Of a stretch of DNA of 64,000 nt, positions 34,204 through 45,627 are shown one piece after another. The stretch is from contig NZ_JANUDY010000011.1 of assembly GCF_024809975.1 (NCBI RefSeq), positions 124,001 through 188,000 on the forward strand, read 5' to 3'. Each line of letters begins with the position of its first letter. Position 1 is the stretch's first letter. The stretch is from Comamonas sp. BIGb0152 (GTDB lineage Bacteria; Pseudomonadota; Gammaproteobacteria; Burkholderiales; Burkholderiaceae_C). Both the position numbers and the translations under genes were made by a program. The notes beneath the pieces are model-generated. The model was given only the letters and a program-made list of their open reading frames with translations, searched no databases and was not told the DNA's origin.

Positions 34204-37200
34204 TCAGACCAGCGCCTTGCGCTTGCGGCGCCAGGCCAGCAAGCCCATGCCGCCTGAGAGCAGTGCCAGCGCGGCGTGCCCCAAAGTTGGCACCGGGGTT
34301 GCAGTCGCGCCCGGCGTGCCAGGGCTGCCTGGGTCATCCGCCAACAGCGCCACACCACCTGGATCGCGAATAACGCCGTTGGCCAGCAGATCGTCGTCGC
34401 CGGTCTGGCCGTCGGTCAAAGTCAGCACGACCTTGTTGCCGCTGATCGTGGCGTTGGGGTAGGCATACCAGTGGTCCTGTTTGTTGTCGGTGGTCTTACC
34501 GTACTTGTAGTACTTGGCATTCGCGGGCAGCGCCTGGGGGTAGGTCATCTCCACCGTGGCGCTCTGCCCTGGCTGGCCGCCGTTCAGCTGCAGGCTCACC
34601 ACGCCGAAGGGAAAGCTCACCCCCTTGGGCGGTGCGGCAGCCGGGCTGACGGCAACGGCTTGCGCGGCATCAAAGGCCCACAGGCCCGTGCCACCGCCGC
34701 GCACGGTGGCTTGCATCTCGCCTTCCTTGCCGATAGGCGTCAGGGAGGCGCTGGCGGGCTTGGCGGCAAAGTCAAAGCGAAGCTGGCATTGCGCGGCAAT
34801 TGTGCCGGTGGTGTAGGCCGTGTTATCGGCGTTCCATTGCCCAGCCGGGCAGGTGCTGTCTACCGACAGGCCCACCAGCTGGTAGCCCGGTTGCGGCAGC
34901 ACCGTGCAGGTGCTGGTCTGGCCGGGTACGGCGCTGCTGCAGGCTACATTGCCGGCAGCGGGCGCATTGGGCGTGCCCACCACACCATCGCTGCCGTCGC
35001 CCACCACCAAGGTCACAGGCTTGCCCATGATCACATAGCTGTAGGTGCCATCCATCTGGTGGCGGTAGCCGGGCATGACGATAGCCGTGCCAGCGCTGCT
35101 GAAGCTCAGCGCCCCATTGCCATTGCGCACGGCGGTAGCCGTGCCACCCAGGTACACCAACTCATTGGCCACGGCCTCGGTCTGCGTGCGGATCTGGGTG
35201 GTCAAATTCAAGCCCAGGCTCAGCGGCTCGTTCAAGGCCAGTGCGGCGGTCTGCGGCTTGGCGGCGATCTCCACGGGGAAGTTGCTGGCCAGGTAGGCAT
35301 GGTCGGTGGTGATGCCGTTGGTGCCCCAGCTGTAGTACTTGTAGAACGTAGCCGCGTCATTCACGGTCCAGGGCCAGAAGCTCACGCCCCGGTGCTTGGC
35401 CGCCTCCATCGTGCTTTGGCGGATGGCGGCAAAGCTGGGGTTGAAGGTGGAAGAGTTGGCCTGCGTGGCCTCCAGCACATTGCGCACGCTGGCCGGTACG
35501 TCGGCACTGTCGGCAATGCTGTTGAGGAAGCCACCGGTCAGCTCAGGCATTTGCTCGCCGCTGCGCTTGAGTTGATCGGCCATGAAGGAGATGGCGACGG
35601 ACTGGTCCGCCACGCCCTCTTCGGCCATTTCCTTTTTGAGCTGGGCAATGATGCGCGGGTTGCTGCTCTTGAGCTCGATCACATGGGTGATGGGATCGTT
35701 CTTGAACGCCTTGAAGTACTCGCGCATGGTGGGCACCTGGTAGCCCTTGGTCTTGGTGGTCAGGGCCTTGACCTGCGCCAGCGTCATGCCCTCGACATTG
35801 CCGGTCCCACTGGTGGTGCGGTTGACGGTGTCGTCATGCATGATGACCAGGTGGTCATCGGTGGTGATGTAGATATCGTTTTCCACCGCATCGGCACCGG
35901 CTGCGACCGCCGCACGGGCGCTTTCCAGCGTGTTTTCGTCCTCGCGGCTGGGCATGCCGCGGTGGCCAATCACCAGGGGCTTGCGCAGCAAGGTGTTGGC
36001 CGGCAGCTTGCGCAGCACATCGGCATAGGCGGCGCTGTTGCGCGAGACCACGCCGTTGACGCCGCTCACCAGCACCTGGGCAGCTTGCTCGGGCGTTGTG
36101 GCCTCGGCATTGCTCCACACCGTGATCAGCAGGCGCTGCAGGTGGGACACCAACGCGCGGCTGGTCAGGCTCTCGGGCAGGATGGCGATCTTGGCACCCG
36201 CGCGGTTGGTGTCACCGACGATGGTCAGCAGATCGGCTGGGGAGGTCGTCAGCTTGCGCTCGCTGAAATCCACCGCCGTGCGCAGCTTGGGCAGGGCGAC
36301 GCGGGCCTGCTTGAGCAGCGTTACATCGCTGGACATCAGGGTCAGATCGGCCAGGTTGTGCACCTGGTCGGAGAAGCTCAGCAAGGCATTCAAGGTGGCT
36401 TCATCCTGGATGCGCAGCAGTGGGATGGTGTTGCGCTTGGCCTGGGCGTAGTAGGCCTGGAGCGTGCCCACGGCGGCACCGCTGGCGTCGCGCAGGTTGA
36501 GGGCGCTGTCCAGCGTCCACAGCGCGTTGCTAGCGCCAGTGCCCTCGACCGATGGCAGGCCTTCTGCGGCCTGCACCAAGGTGGGCGCCATCGCTGCCGG
36601 TGTGCCGGTGTCCTGCACGGCCACGGGCATGTCCAGGTCGGGCAGTGGCGTGATTTGCTCGGTCACCTTGATGCTCTTGACCCGCATGATCAGGCCTGCC
36701 GTCTGCATGCCGATGCCGCCCTTGGCCAGCTCGGCGCTCAGGATGGTGTCATGCTGCAAGGCACCGTTGAGGTACTGGCGCACCCGGTTGCCGTGCACCA
36801 CCACGCTGGCCGTATAGGTCTTGGTCTGGTCAATGGCTTCGCTGAAGGGCTTGGTCGCTTGCACCGACCAGGCACCCGCATTGCGGTATGCGAACTCGGT
36901 GCCATTGTTGGCGGTGGCTGCCTGGCGAATGGCGAACTGGTAGTAAGGCTCATGCGCCGGGGTGTTGGTAGCCGCGGAGCTGCGGTACATCACGCTGCCC
37001 CAACGCGCGGTGTTGTTGGGCTGCTCGAAGCTGAACTCCATGTCCACCCGGTAGTTGGACAGCGATTCCAGGCTTTGCGGCAACAGCACAGCCGTCATCG
37101 CCGTGCTGTCGGCCTTGCCATTGATCAGCAGATTGCCGGTGTTCGCATCGATCGAGACCGTGCCCTTGTTCCAGCTCGCGGTGCGCCAGCCTGCGGGCAA

Positions 37201-37386
37201 GCCAACGGCCGCTTTGTTGCTGAAGACATGGTCGGCATAGACCTGGCCTTGGGGATCGGCCACGGCCAGCTTAGCCTCCAGTGCCTGGCGGGCCTGTGCC
37301 TGCAAACCCAGGTCTGCGGCTGCGGTGGTTTGTGTCGTGAGGATGAGCAAAGAGGCCAGGGCGGCCACAAGGGGTAAGCGTCGCAT
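34204..37386 (-). CDS. Anchored multidomain glycerophosphodiester phosphodiesterase
   Basis: A 1060-residue exported protein. A signal peptide (ends near TTAAA) is followed by a lectin-like/LamG-type region at about 40-245 (GSVMYRSS, RQYLNGALQHD). A second region lies before the catalytic GDPD domain at about 468-725: IGHRG with His475, DENTLESARAAVAAGADAVENDIYITTDD, MHDDTVNRTT. The C-terminal part resembles the choice-of-anchor U domain (FGVVSLQLNG, KYYKYGKT, DDDLLANGVIRDPGG). It ends in VPTLGHAALALLSGGMGLLAWRRKRK, an IPTL-CTERM-like sorting signal with one membrane helix. Probably releases glycerol phosphate from phosphodiesters at the cell surface. Confidence 0.87.
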   Translation of the reverse strand: MRRLPLVAALASLLILTTQTTAAADLGLQAQARQALEAKLAVADPQGQVYADHVFSNKAAVGLPAGWRTASWNKGTVSIDANTGNLLINGKADSTAMTAVLLPQSLESLSNYRVDMEFSFEQPNNTARWGSVMYRSSAATNTPAHEPYYQFAIRQAATANNGTEFAYRNAGAWSVQATKPFSEAIDQTKTYTASVVVHGNRVRQYLNGALQHDTILSAELAKGGIGMQTAGLIMRVKSIKVTEQITPLPDLDMPVAVQDTGTPAAMAPTLVQAAEGLPSVEGTGASNALWTLDSALNLRDASGAAVGTLQAYYAQAKRNTIPLLRIQDEATLNALLSFSDQVHNLADLTLMSSDVTLLKQARVALPKLRTAVDFSERKLTTSPADLLTIVGDTNRAGAKIAILPESLTSRALVSHLQRLLITVWSNAEATTPEQAAQVLVSGVNGVVSRNSAAYADVLRKLPANTLLRKPLVIGHRGMPSREDENTLESARAAVAAGADAVENDIYITTDDHLVIMHDDTVNRTTSGTGNVEGMTLAQVKALTTKTKGYQVPTMREYFKAFKNDPITHVIELKSSNPRIIAQLKKEMAEEGVADQSVAISFMADQLKRSGEQMPELTGGFLNSIADSADVPASVRNVLEATQANSSTFNPSFAAIRQSTMEAAKHRGVSFWPWTVNDAATFYKYYSWGTNGITTDHAYLASNFPVEIAAKPQTAALALNEPLSLGLNLTTQIRTQTEAVANELVYLGGTATAVRNGNGALSFSSAGTAIVMPGYRHQMDGTYSYVIMGKPVTLVVGDGSDGVVGTPNAPAAGNVACSSAVPGQTSTCTVLPQPGYQLVGLSVDSTCPAGQWNADNTAYTTGTIAAQCQLRFDFAAKPASASLTPIGKEGEMQATVRGGGTGLWAFDAAQAVAVSPAAAPPKGVSFPFGVVSLQLNGGQPGQSATVEMTYPQALPANAKYYKYGKTTDNKQDHWYAYPNATISGNKVVLTLTDGQTGDDDLLANGVIRDPGGVALLADDPGSPGTPGATATPVPTLGHAALALLSGGMGLLAWRRKRKALV

Positions 37387-37674
37387 AGGGTTCCCAACAG
37401 AAAGGCGGGAGTGTTGCAACGATAGGTGACATCCTGATGAAGAAAATTTGACATTCCCGCTCTGAGAACAGCATGCCCTCTAGACAGAAAAAACTTAGTG
37501 TTATTTGGTGTGTATTTGTATTTATCAAATTACTAAATATTGCCCACCCACCGCTGGCCGGTAACGTGGGTGACAAGCATGGCGCACTGGCGCCGCTGGC
37601 CCCTTGGCGCTGGGCGGCTTCTGCTCTTAGCATGGGTCTTCCTGCACCTACCTACCCATAACAAAGGAGTCAAC
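37387..37674. other. Divergent promoter region
   Basis: The 288-bp gap between the divergent phosphodiesterase and receptor genes has a strongly AT-rich core at about 37480-37550, which should hold the promoters. No palindrome stood out, and no gene is supported. Confidence 0.4.
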
Positions 37675-38889
37675 ATGTCCAAGCCCTCTTCTCTGCGCTT
37701 TCGTCTGCCCGCACTCAGCGCCTGCGCGCTGGCCTGCTGCGCGCTCAGCAGCGCCGCCCATGCGCAAGAGCCGGTGCGCCTGGGTTTTCTCACCGACATG
37801 TCCAGCCAGTACTCGGACGGCGATGGCAAAGGCGGCGTGACCGCCATCCAGATGGCCATCGAAGACTTTGGCGGCAAGCTGCTGGGCCGGCCCATTGAGC
37901 TGCTGTCGGCCGACCACCAGAACAAGGCCGATATCGCCTCCACCAAATCGCGCGAATGGGTAGACACCCAGGATGTGCAGCTGCTGATTGCCGGCACCAA
38001 CACGGCGACCGCCTTGGCCATGGGCCAGGTGGCCAATGAGAAAAAACGCGTGCTGCTGATCAACGGTGCCTATTCATCGAACCTGACCGGCAGCCAATGC
38101 TCCCCCTACTGGGTGCACTACAACAGCGACACCACCGCCATTGCGCGCGGCACGGGCCGGGCGGTGTCCGAGCAAGGCGCCAAGACCTGGGCGCTCTTGG
38201 TGGCCGACTACACCTTTGGCCACACCTTGGAAGCCGATGTGACCCAAGTCGTGCAGGCCCAAGGCGGCCAGATCGTCAAATCGGTGCGCGCGCCCTTCCA
38301 TGCCAACGATTTCTCGTCCTACCTGGTACAGGTGCAGGCCAGCAAGGCCGAGATTCTGGGCTTTGCCAATGCCGGCGGCGACTTCATGAACGCGCTCAAG
38401 GCCGCGCGTGAGTTTGGCATCACCCCCAAGATGAAACCCGTCGCACTGATGGTGTTTGCCAACGAGGTCGAGAGCCTGGGCCTCAAGCTGGCCGGTGGCC
38501 TGATGTTTACCGACAGCTGGTACTGGGACCGCTCGCCCGAGGCACGCACCTGGACGGACCGCTTCTACGCCCGCACCAAGAAGATGCCCACCTCCCTGCA
38601 GGCCTCCGATTACTCGTCGGCCATGAGCTACTTCAAGGCTGTGGAAAAAGCCCAGAGCCTGGATGCCGACAAGGTGATGCAGACGCTCAAGTCCATGCCG
38701 CTGAACGACATGTTCGGCAAGGGCAAGATTGAACCCAATGGCCGCTATGTGCACGACATGTACCTGCTGCAGGTCAAGACCCCGCAGGAATCCAAGGGCA
38801 AGCATGACTCCTTCAAGCTGATCAAGGCGCTGCCGGGCGACACGCTGTTTGCCAGCAAGCAAGAGGCGCAGTGCCCGATCTGGAAGTAA
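37675..38889 (+). CDS. Branched-chain amino-acid-type ABC transporter substrate-binding protein (paralogue 1)
   Basis: A 404-residue periplasmic receptor. The signal peptide ends near AAHAQ, then VRLGFLTDMSSQYSDGDGKGGV, DFGGKLLGRPIELLSADHQNKADIAS, SQCSPYWVHYNSDT and DYTFGHTLEADV. It is clearly homologous to the receptors at 43319 and 46646 and ends like them in C-x-x-WK. AAAGGAG precedes the ATG. The ligand may be an amino acid, amide or aromatic acid. It has no membrane or ATPase genes of its own and could share the LivHMGF set downstream, which is inference. Confidence 0.93.
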   Translation: MSKPSSLRFRLPALSACALACCALSSAAHAQEPVRLGFLTDMSSQYSDGDGKGGVTAIQMAIEDFGGKLLGRPIELLSADHQNKADIASTKSREWVDTQDVQLLIAGTNTATALAMGQVANEKKRVLLINGAYSSNLTGSQCSPYWVHYNSDTTAIARGTGRAVSEQGAKTWALLVADYTFGHTLEADVTQVVQAQGGQIVKSVRAPFHANDFSSYLVQVQASKAEILGFANAGGDFMNALKAAREFGITPKMKPVALMVFANEVESLGLKLAGGLMFTDSWYWDRSPEARTWTDRFYARTKKMPTSLQASDYSSAMSYFKAVEKAQSLDADKVMQTLKSMPLNDMFGKGKIEPNGRYVHDMYLLQVKTPQESKGKHDSFKLIKALPGDTLFASKQEAQCPIWK

Positions 38890-38920
38890 GCGCCGCGACC
38901 ACGACCCTGGATACGTCGTT

Positions 38921-38960
38921 GTGAAGCCTTGTCGTACGCTTGTACTGCCTGCGGCTTCAC
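38921..38960 (+). terminator. Hairpin after receptor gene 1
   Basis: GTGAAGCC and GGCTTCAC form a perfect 8-bp stem with a 24-base loop, 32 bp after the stop. There is no U-tract, so termination would be weak. Confidence 0.4.
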
Positions 38961-39010
38961 GCCTAGTTGGGGACGCCTAGTCGGGGGCGCCTAGTCGGGG
39001 GCGCCAAGTC
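38961..39010 (+). repeat. 14-bp tandem repeat, about 3.6 copies
   Basis: GCCTAGTCGGGGGC occurs at 38975-38988 and 38989-39002, with a variant at 38961-38974 and a partial copy at 39003-39010. It follows the hairpin of the receptor gene in a 335-bp gap that holds no gene. Confidence 0.75.
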
Positions 39011-39224
39011 TCAACCGCAAACCTGCAGTTTGCTGGGCCGTGCCAGCGGCTGACATGCAGCGATGTGCGCAACCAGCCATAACGCTGCGCCAATCCTCGT
39101 CAGGGTTTGAGGGATAAGGGTTAGCCCTATATTTCAGGGCTATCTCGCCTTTTGCCGGGGCCTGGCCAGACGGGGGCGCATGCGTTGCGCCCAAGCTGGC
39201 AGGACTCTTGCTTGCCCTCTTGCC

Positions 39225-39908
39225 ATGACCCGATACCGACTTTCCGCCAGCGCCGGCTTTGCGCGCGTGAGCCAGCTCACGACTGATAAATTCCGCTGGG
39301 CCCTCAAGTCCGGCTCCTCCGGCCATTCCTGGCTGGAGGATGGCATTGCAATGGCCGTCGGCATTTTGCTGATCTCCACCGCCTTGGTGCTGTACAAAAG
39401 CGCCGGCCTGCTGAGCGGCGGCATTGCAGGTATTGCCCTGCTGGGGCACTACGCCACGGGCACCGATCTGGGCCTGCTGTTTTTCTGCCTGAACCTGCCG
39501 TTTTACTGGCTCGCCGCCAAGCGCATGGGCACGGCCTTTGTGGTCAAGACCTTTATCAGCGTCGTCGCCACCTCCTGGCTCACCGAGCTGCTGCCCGGCC
39601 TGCTGTCCATCTCTTATGTATCGCAGCCCCTAGCCGGCATTCTGGGTGGCGTTCTGCTGGGCACCGGCTTTTTGATTCTGTTCCGCCACCGGGTCAGCCT
39701 GGGCGGCTTTGGCATTCTGGTGCTGTACCTGCAGGAGCGCCATGGCTGGTCGGCCGGCAAGCTGCAGATGGGCCTGGACTGCATCATCGTCGCGTTCGCG
39801 CTGTGGCTGGTGCCAGCGGTGTCGGTGGCCTGGTCGATTGCCGGTGCGGTGATCCTGAACCTGATCGTGGCGATGAACCACCGCAAAGACCGCTATATCG
39901 CGGTCTGA
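39225..39908 (+). CDS. YitT family membrane protein
   Basis: A protein of about 227 residues with five to six predicted membrane helices, assigned to YitT (DUF161). Visible family segments are GIAMAVGILLISTALVLYKSAGLLSGGIAGIALL, the ILGGVLLGTGFLILFRHRVSLGGFGIL segment with the GG-F-G-I motif, and a terminal helix VSVAWSIAGAVILNLIVAM. The C-terminal soluble DUF2179 domain found in Bacillus YitT is absent. Transport function is suspected but unproven. An upstream ATG at 39180 would add 15 residues; no clear ribosome site distinguishes them. Convergent with the nitroreductase. Confidence 0.85.
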   Translation: MTRYRLSASAGFARVSQLTTDKFRWALKSGSSGHSWLEDGIAMAVGILLISTALVLYKSAGLLSGGIAGIALLGHYATGTDLGLLFFCLNLPFYWLAAKRMGTAFVVKTFISVVATSWLTELLPGLLSISYVSQPLAGILGGVLLGTGFLILFRHRVSLGGFGILVLYLQERHGWSAGKLQMGLDCIIVAFALWLVPAVSVAWSIAGAVILNLIVAMNHRKDRYIAV

Positions 39909-39917
39909 TCTCTCGGC

Positions 39918-40589
39918 CTAAATGCCGTCAAACCCGCGCATCTGCGCCCAGTCGGCAAAGGGCGCACGTTCGGCGCGCAGGGTGTTGATGGGTGCGGCCA
40001 GGTCTTCATAGCCCAGCGCAATGCCGTAGGCCACCCGGTAGGGTTCGGGCGCCTTCAGCACCCGCTCCACCGTATCGCCATAACGGCGCCAGTAGCCTTG
40101 GGCGCAGGTGGCCAGGCCGCGCTCGGTGGCCAGCAGCATGAGGGACTGCAGATAAATGCCCAGGTCCACCCACTGCGCATAACCCATGCGCTCGTCGGCA
40201 AACACCAGCAGGCCCACGGGGGCATCAAAAAATCGGCCGTTCTTGGCCAGCTGCTCTAGGCGCGCGGTCTTGTCTTCGCGGGGGATCTCAATCGTCTTGT
40301 ACAGGTCCTCGCCGTTCTTGAAGCGGCGGCTGCGATAAGGCTCCCACAGGTTGGGCGGGTAGGTGTAGTTGTTGCCGCCTTCGGGCAGCGGCTGCGCGCT
40401 GCCAATGGCATCGGTCAGCGCTTGCAAGGCATCGCCTGCCAGCGCCACCACCCGCCAGGGCTGCAGGTTGCCACCTGATGCCGCCTGCGCCGCGTCGGCA
40501 ATCAGGCTGCGCACCTCCAGGGCAGGCGGGGCTTTGGGCAAAAAGGAGCGCACCGAGCGGCGCTCTTTCATGGCTTGCGTGACGTTCAT
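39918..40589 (-). CDS. Nitroreductase family protein
   Basis: A 223-residue FMN-dependent oxidoreductase of the nitroreductase family. FMN-binding motifs are ERRSVRSFLPKAP near residue 12, AAQAASGGNLQPWRVVAL, and the C-terminal AYGIALGYEDLAAPINTLRAERAP. The region NNYTYPPNLWEPYRSRR is like PnbA-type nitrobenzoate/nitroaromatic reductases. It reduces nitro groups or quinones using NAD(P)H; the natural substrate is unknown. The start is uncertain, as a longer frame begins at 40625 and neither has a good ribosome site. Confidence 0.9.
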   Translation of the reverse strand: MNVTQAMKERRSVRSFLPKAPPALEVRSLIADAAQAASGGNLQPWRVVALAGDALQALTDAIGSAQPLPEGGNNYTYPPNLWEPYRSRRFKNGEDLYKTIEIPREDKTARLEQLAKNGRFFDAPVGLLVFADERMGYAQWVDLGIYLQSLMLLATERGLATCAQGYWRRYGDTVERVLKAPEPYRVAYGIALGYEDLAAPINTLRAERAPFADWAQMRGFDGI

Positions 40590-40676
40590 GGCAAAGGGCT
40601 TTCTGGCGTTGAAAGGGGCTGGCACATTGCAGCACGCAGTTTAGTGCAGCGCAGCAAAAGCAGCTGACACCGATGC

Positions 40677-40711
40677 GCCAAGGCGGCCACACGCGCTGTG
40701 GTCGCCTTGGC
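40677..40711 (-). terminator. Long hairpin between thiC and the nitroreductase gene
   Basis: GCCAAGGCG-G-CCACA and TGTGG-T-CGCCTTGGC pair over 15 positions with one G-T wobble and a five-base CGCGC loop, about 50 bp past the thiC stop. There is no adjacent U-tract. It may end or stabilise thiC mRNA. Confidence 0.5.
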
Positions 40712-40759
40712 TATCGCTATCGATCTCGATCTCTTAGCGCCTTCCAATCCCTCACCGCC

Positions 40760-43119
<2,360 letters not shown>

Positions 43120-43125
43120 GCGTGG

Positions 43126-43131
43126 AGTATA
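43126..43131 (-). promoter_or_regulatory. -10 box for thiC
   Basis: TATACT on the minus strand ends 7 bases before the aptamer start, so transcription would begin just at the riboswitch. No convincing -35 was found. Confidence 0.5.
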
Positions 43132-43318
43132 GCGGTTTCAGGCCCTGCTGCGCCAGCCCCCGCCGCCCGGATGCTGCCGCAGGGCGGGCCTGCGCTGGTG
43201 CTTACCCCAGTAGGCGCACGCCATGCAGCCTGCAACCATCGGGGCGCAGCAGCCCACGGGTGCGCCGCACCTGGCCGTCGCGCTGTACGCATGTCTATAT
43301 GAACAAGGAGACCTTCCG

Positions 43319-44557
43319 ATGAAAGTTCCTGCAATGCCCTCTTTGCGTTCTGCGCTGCCGCACCGGCGACGAGCGGTTGCGGCCGCTGCCGCCGGCTGCG
43401 TGCTGGCCCTGTTTGCCCAGGGTGCGCTGGCGCAAGACAAGGTCCGGATCGGCTTTATCACCGACATGTCCAGCGTCTATGCCGACGTCGATGGCAAGGG
43501 CGGCGCCCTGGCGCTGCAGATGGCGATGGACGACTTTGGCGGCAAGCTGCTGGGCAAACCACTGGAGCTGATGGTGGCCGACCACCAGAACAAAGCGGAC
43601 GTGGCGGCTTCGAAAGCCCGAGAGTGGTTTGACCAGCGTGATATGCAGATGCTGGTGGGTGGCACCACCTCCAGCACCGGCCTGGCGATGGCCAAGGTGG
43701 CCGAAGAGAAAAAGCGCCTCATTATCGTGAATGGCTCGGGCACATCGGCCCTCACCAACGACCAGTGCAGCCCCTACACCGTGCACTACGCCTATGACAC
43801 CGTCGCACTGGCCAAGGGCACCGGCGGCGCCATTGTGGGCCTGGGAGACAAGGACTGGTTCTTTCTGACGGCCGACTATGCCTTTGGCCATGCACTGGAG
43901 GCCGATACCACCAAGGTGATCAAGGCGGCGGGCGGCCGCGTGATTGGGGCCGTGCGGCACCCGATCAATGCCTCGGATTTCTCCTCCTTCCTGCTGCAGG
44001 CCCAAAGCTCCAAGGCACAGATTCTGGCCATGGCCAATGCAGGCGGTGACACCATCAACACCATCAAGGCCGCGCGGGAGTTTGGCGTCACCAAAACCAT
44101 GAAGCTGGCTGGCATGCTGCTGTTCAGCTCGGACATCCACAGCCTGGGGCTCAAGCAGACCGAAGGGCTGATGTTCACCGACAGCTGGCATTGGGACTTG
44201 AACCCCGAGAGCCGCAAGTTCTCTGAGCGCTTCTTCGAGAAATTCAAGAAGATGCCGACCTCGCTGCAGGCGGCAGATTACTCCGCGATGATGACCTACC
44301 TGAAGACGGCGGACAAGATCAAATCCACCGATTCGGACAAAGTGATGGCCGCCCTCAAGGCCGAGCCCTTGTCTGACTTTTATGCCAAGGGCATCGTCCG
44401 GCCCGATGGCCGCTACGCCCATGACATGTACCTGATGCAGGTGAAAGCGCCTGCCGAATCCAAGGGCGCCTGGGATTACTTCAAGGTGCTCAAGACGCTG
44501 AGCCCCGACGAGGTCTGGACGACCAAAGCCGAGTCCACTTGCAAGCTCTGGAAGTAG
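43319..44557 (+). CDS. Branched-chain amino-acid-type ABC transporter substrate-binding protein (paralogue 2)
   Basis: A 412-residue periplasmic receptor, close paralogue of those at 37675 and 46646. Signal peptide region ends in GALAQDK; then VRIGFITDMSSVYADVDGKGG, DDFGGKLLGKPLELMVADHQNKADVAA, NDQCSPYTVHYAYDT and DYAFGHALEADTTKV. It is nearer to the receptor at 46646 than to that at 37675. AAGGAG lies upstream of the ATG; longer frames upstream are rejected. Its gene points towards the livHM genes on the opposite strand, with a shared terminator hairpin. Confidence 0.93.
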   Translation: MKVPAMPSLRSALPHRRRAVAAAAAGCVLALFAQGALAQDKVRIGFITDMSSVYADVDGKGGALALQMAMDDFGGKLLGKPLELMVADHQNKADVAASKAREWFDQRDMQMLVGGTTSSTGLAMAKVAEEKKRLIIVNGSGTSALTNDQCSPYTVHYAYDTVALAKGTGGAIVGLGDKDWFFLTADYAFGHALEADTTKVIKAAGGRVIGAVRHPINASDFSSFLLQAQSSKAQILAMANAGGDTINTIKAAREFGVTKTMKLAGMLLFSSDIHSLGLKQTEGLMFTDSWHWDLNPESRKFSERFFEKFKKMPTSLQAADYSAMMTYLKTADKIKSTDSDKVMAALKAEPLSDFYAKGIVRPDGRYAHDMYLMQVKAPAESKGAWDYFKVLKTLSPDEVWTTKAESTCKLWK

Positions 44558-44575
44558 ATTTCCCCTCTTCCCGGC

Positions 44576-44608
44576 AAAAAACAAAGGCCCGCGCAATGCG
44601 GGCCTTTG
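44576..44608 (-). terminator. Terminator of the liv operon (bidirectional stem)
   Basis: CAAAGGCCCGC and GCGGGCCTTTG form a perfect 11-bp stem with a GCAAT loop. On the minus strand six U's follow (A's at 44576-44581), so it ends the liv operon; the stem may also end the convergent receptor gene transcript. Confidence 0.9.
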
Positions 44609-44634
44609 ACTTGGAGGAGGTCTGCGACCTTCCG

Positions 44635-45618
44635 CTATTTCTTCTTGCGGTCGATGAAGGCGATCAACTCGCCCATGATGCCGCGGCGGAACGCCAGCAC
44701 ACAGATCACAAAAATCAGGCCGGTCACAATGGTCACCGACTCGCCCAAGGTATTGAACCATTCGACGCCGGTCAGGCGCGACAGCCAGGTGCCGATATCG
44801 CCGATCTTGTTCTCCAAGGCAACGATCACGGCCGAGCCGACGATCGGGCCGGACAGCAGACCCAGGCCGCCGACCAGGGTCATCAGGATGACCTGGCCGG
44901 ATGCCGTCCAGTGCACGTCCGTCAGGGTGGCAAAACCCAGCACCACGGTCTTGAGCGAACCTGCCAGCCCGGCCAGTGCGGCAGAGATGACAAAGGCCAG
45001 CAGCTTGAAGCGGTCCACGTCATAGCCCAGCGAGATGGCGCGTGGCTCGTTTTCCTTCAAGGCCTTGAGCACCTGCCCAAAGGGCGAATGCACGGTGCGC
45101 ATGATCAGCAGGAAGGCCAACACCACGATGGCCAGGGCCACGTAGTACATGGTCCAGTCGCTCTCCAGGCTCAGCACGCCGAACAGCTTGCCGCGCGGCA
45201 CCGCTTGCAGGCCGTCTTCACCACCGGTAAAGGGCATTTGCAGGCAGGCAAAGAACAGCATCTGCGCCAGCGCCAAGGTAATCATCGAGAAATAAATACC
45301 CTGGCGGCGGATGGCCAGCCAACCGAACACCACGCCCAGTGCGGCACCAAAGGCCACACCCAGCAAGATGCCCAGCTCCGGCGTCAGATGCCAGACCTTG
45401 ATCGCATGGCCGGTGATGTAGGCCGCACCGCCAAAGAAGGCGGCGTGACCGAAGGACAGCAGACCGGTGTAGCCCAGCAGCAGGTTGAACGCACAGGCGA
45501 ACAGCGCGAAGCACATCAGCTTCATCACGAACACGGGGTAGGCCCCCATGAACGGTGCAGCAATCATGCCGAGCAGCAGCAGCCCATAACCCAGTTTGGC
45601 AAACTTCTTGGAATTCAT
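44635..45618 (-). CDS. livM: Branched-chain amino-acid ABC transporter permease LivM
   Basis: A 327-residue inner-membrane permease with about nine hydrophobic helices, the second transmembrane subunit of a HAAT-type transporter. Landmarks are LMCFALFACAFNLLLGYTGLLSFGHAAFFGGAAYITG at the N-terminus and the ATPase-contact loop RTVHSPFGQVLKALKENEPRAISLGYDVDRFKLLAFVISAALAG. It is the last gene of the operon livG-livF-receptor-livH-livM, 9 bp after livH, and is followed by a strong terminator. Confidence 0.94.
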   Translation of the reverse strand: MNSKKFAKLGYGLLLLGMIAAPFMGAYPVFVMKLMCFALFACAFNLLLGYTGLLSFGHAAFFGGAAYITGHAIKVWHLTPELGILLGVAFGAALGVVFGWLAIRRQGIYFSMITLALAQMLFFACLQMPFTGGEDGLQAVPRGKLFGVLSLESDWTMYYVALAIVVLAFLLIMRTVHSPFGQVLKALKENEPRAISLGYDVDRFKLLAFVISAALAGLAGSLKTVVLGFATLTDVHWTASGQVILMTLVGGLGLLSGPIVGSAVIVALENKIGDIGTWLSRLTGVEWFNTLGESVTIVTGLIFVICVLAFRRGIMGELIAFIDRKKK

Positions 45619-45627
45619 CCCCTCACC

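Noticed and set aside
34276-37377. Antisense open frame of over 1000 codons opposite the phosphodiesterase gene
   Set aside because: The sense strand encodes a clear GDPD domain and sorting tail. The antisense product is Gly/Ala/His-rich with no domain.
38961-39010. Possible CRISPR array
   Set aside because: The 14-bp units are directly adjacent with no spacers and no cas gene is nearby.
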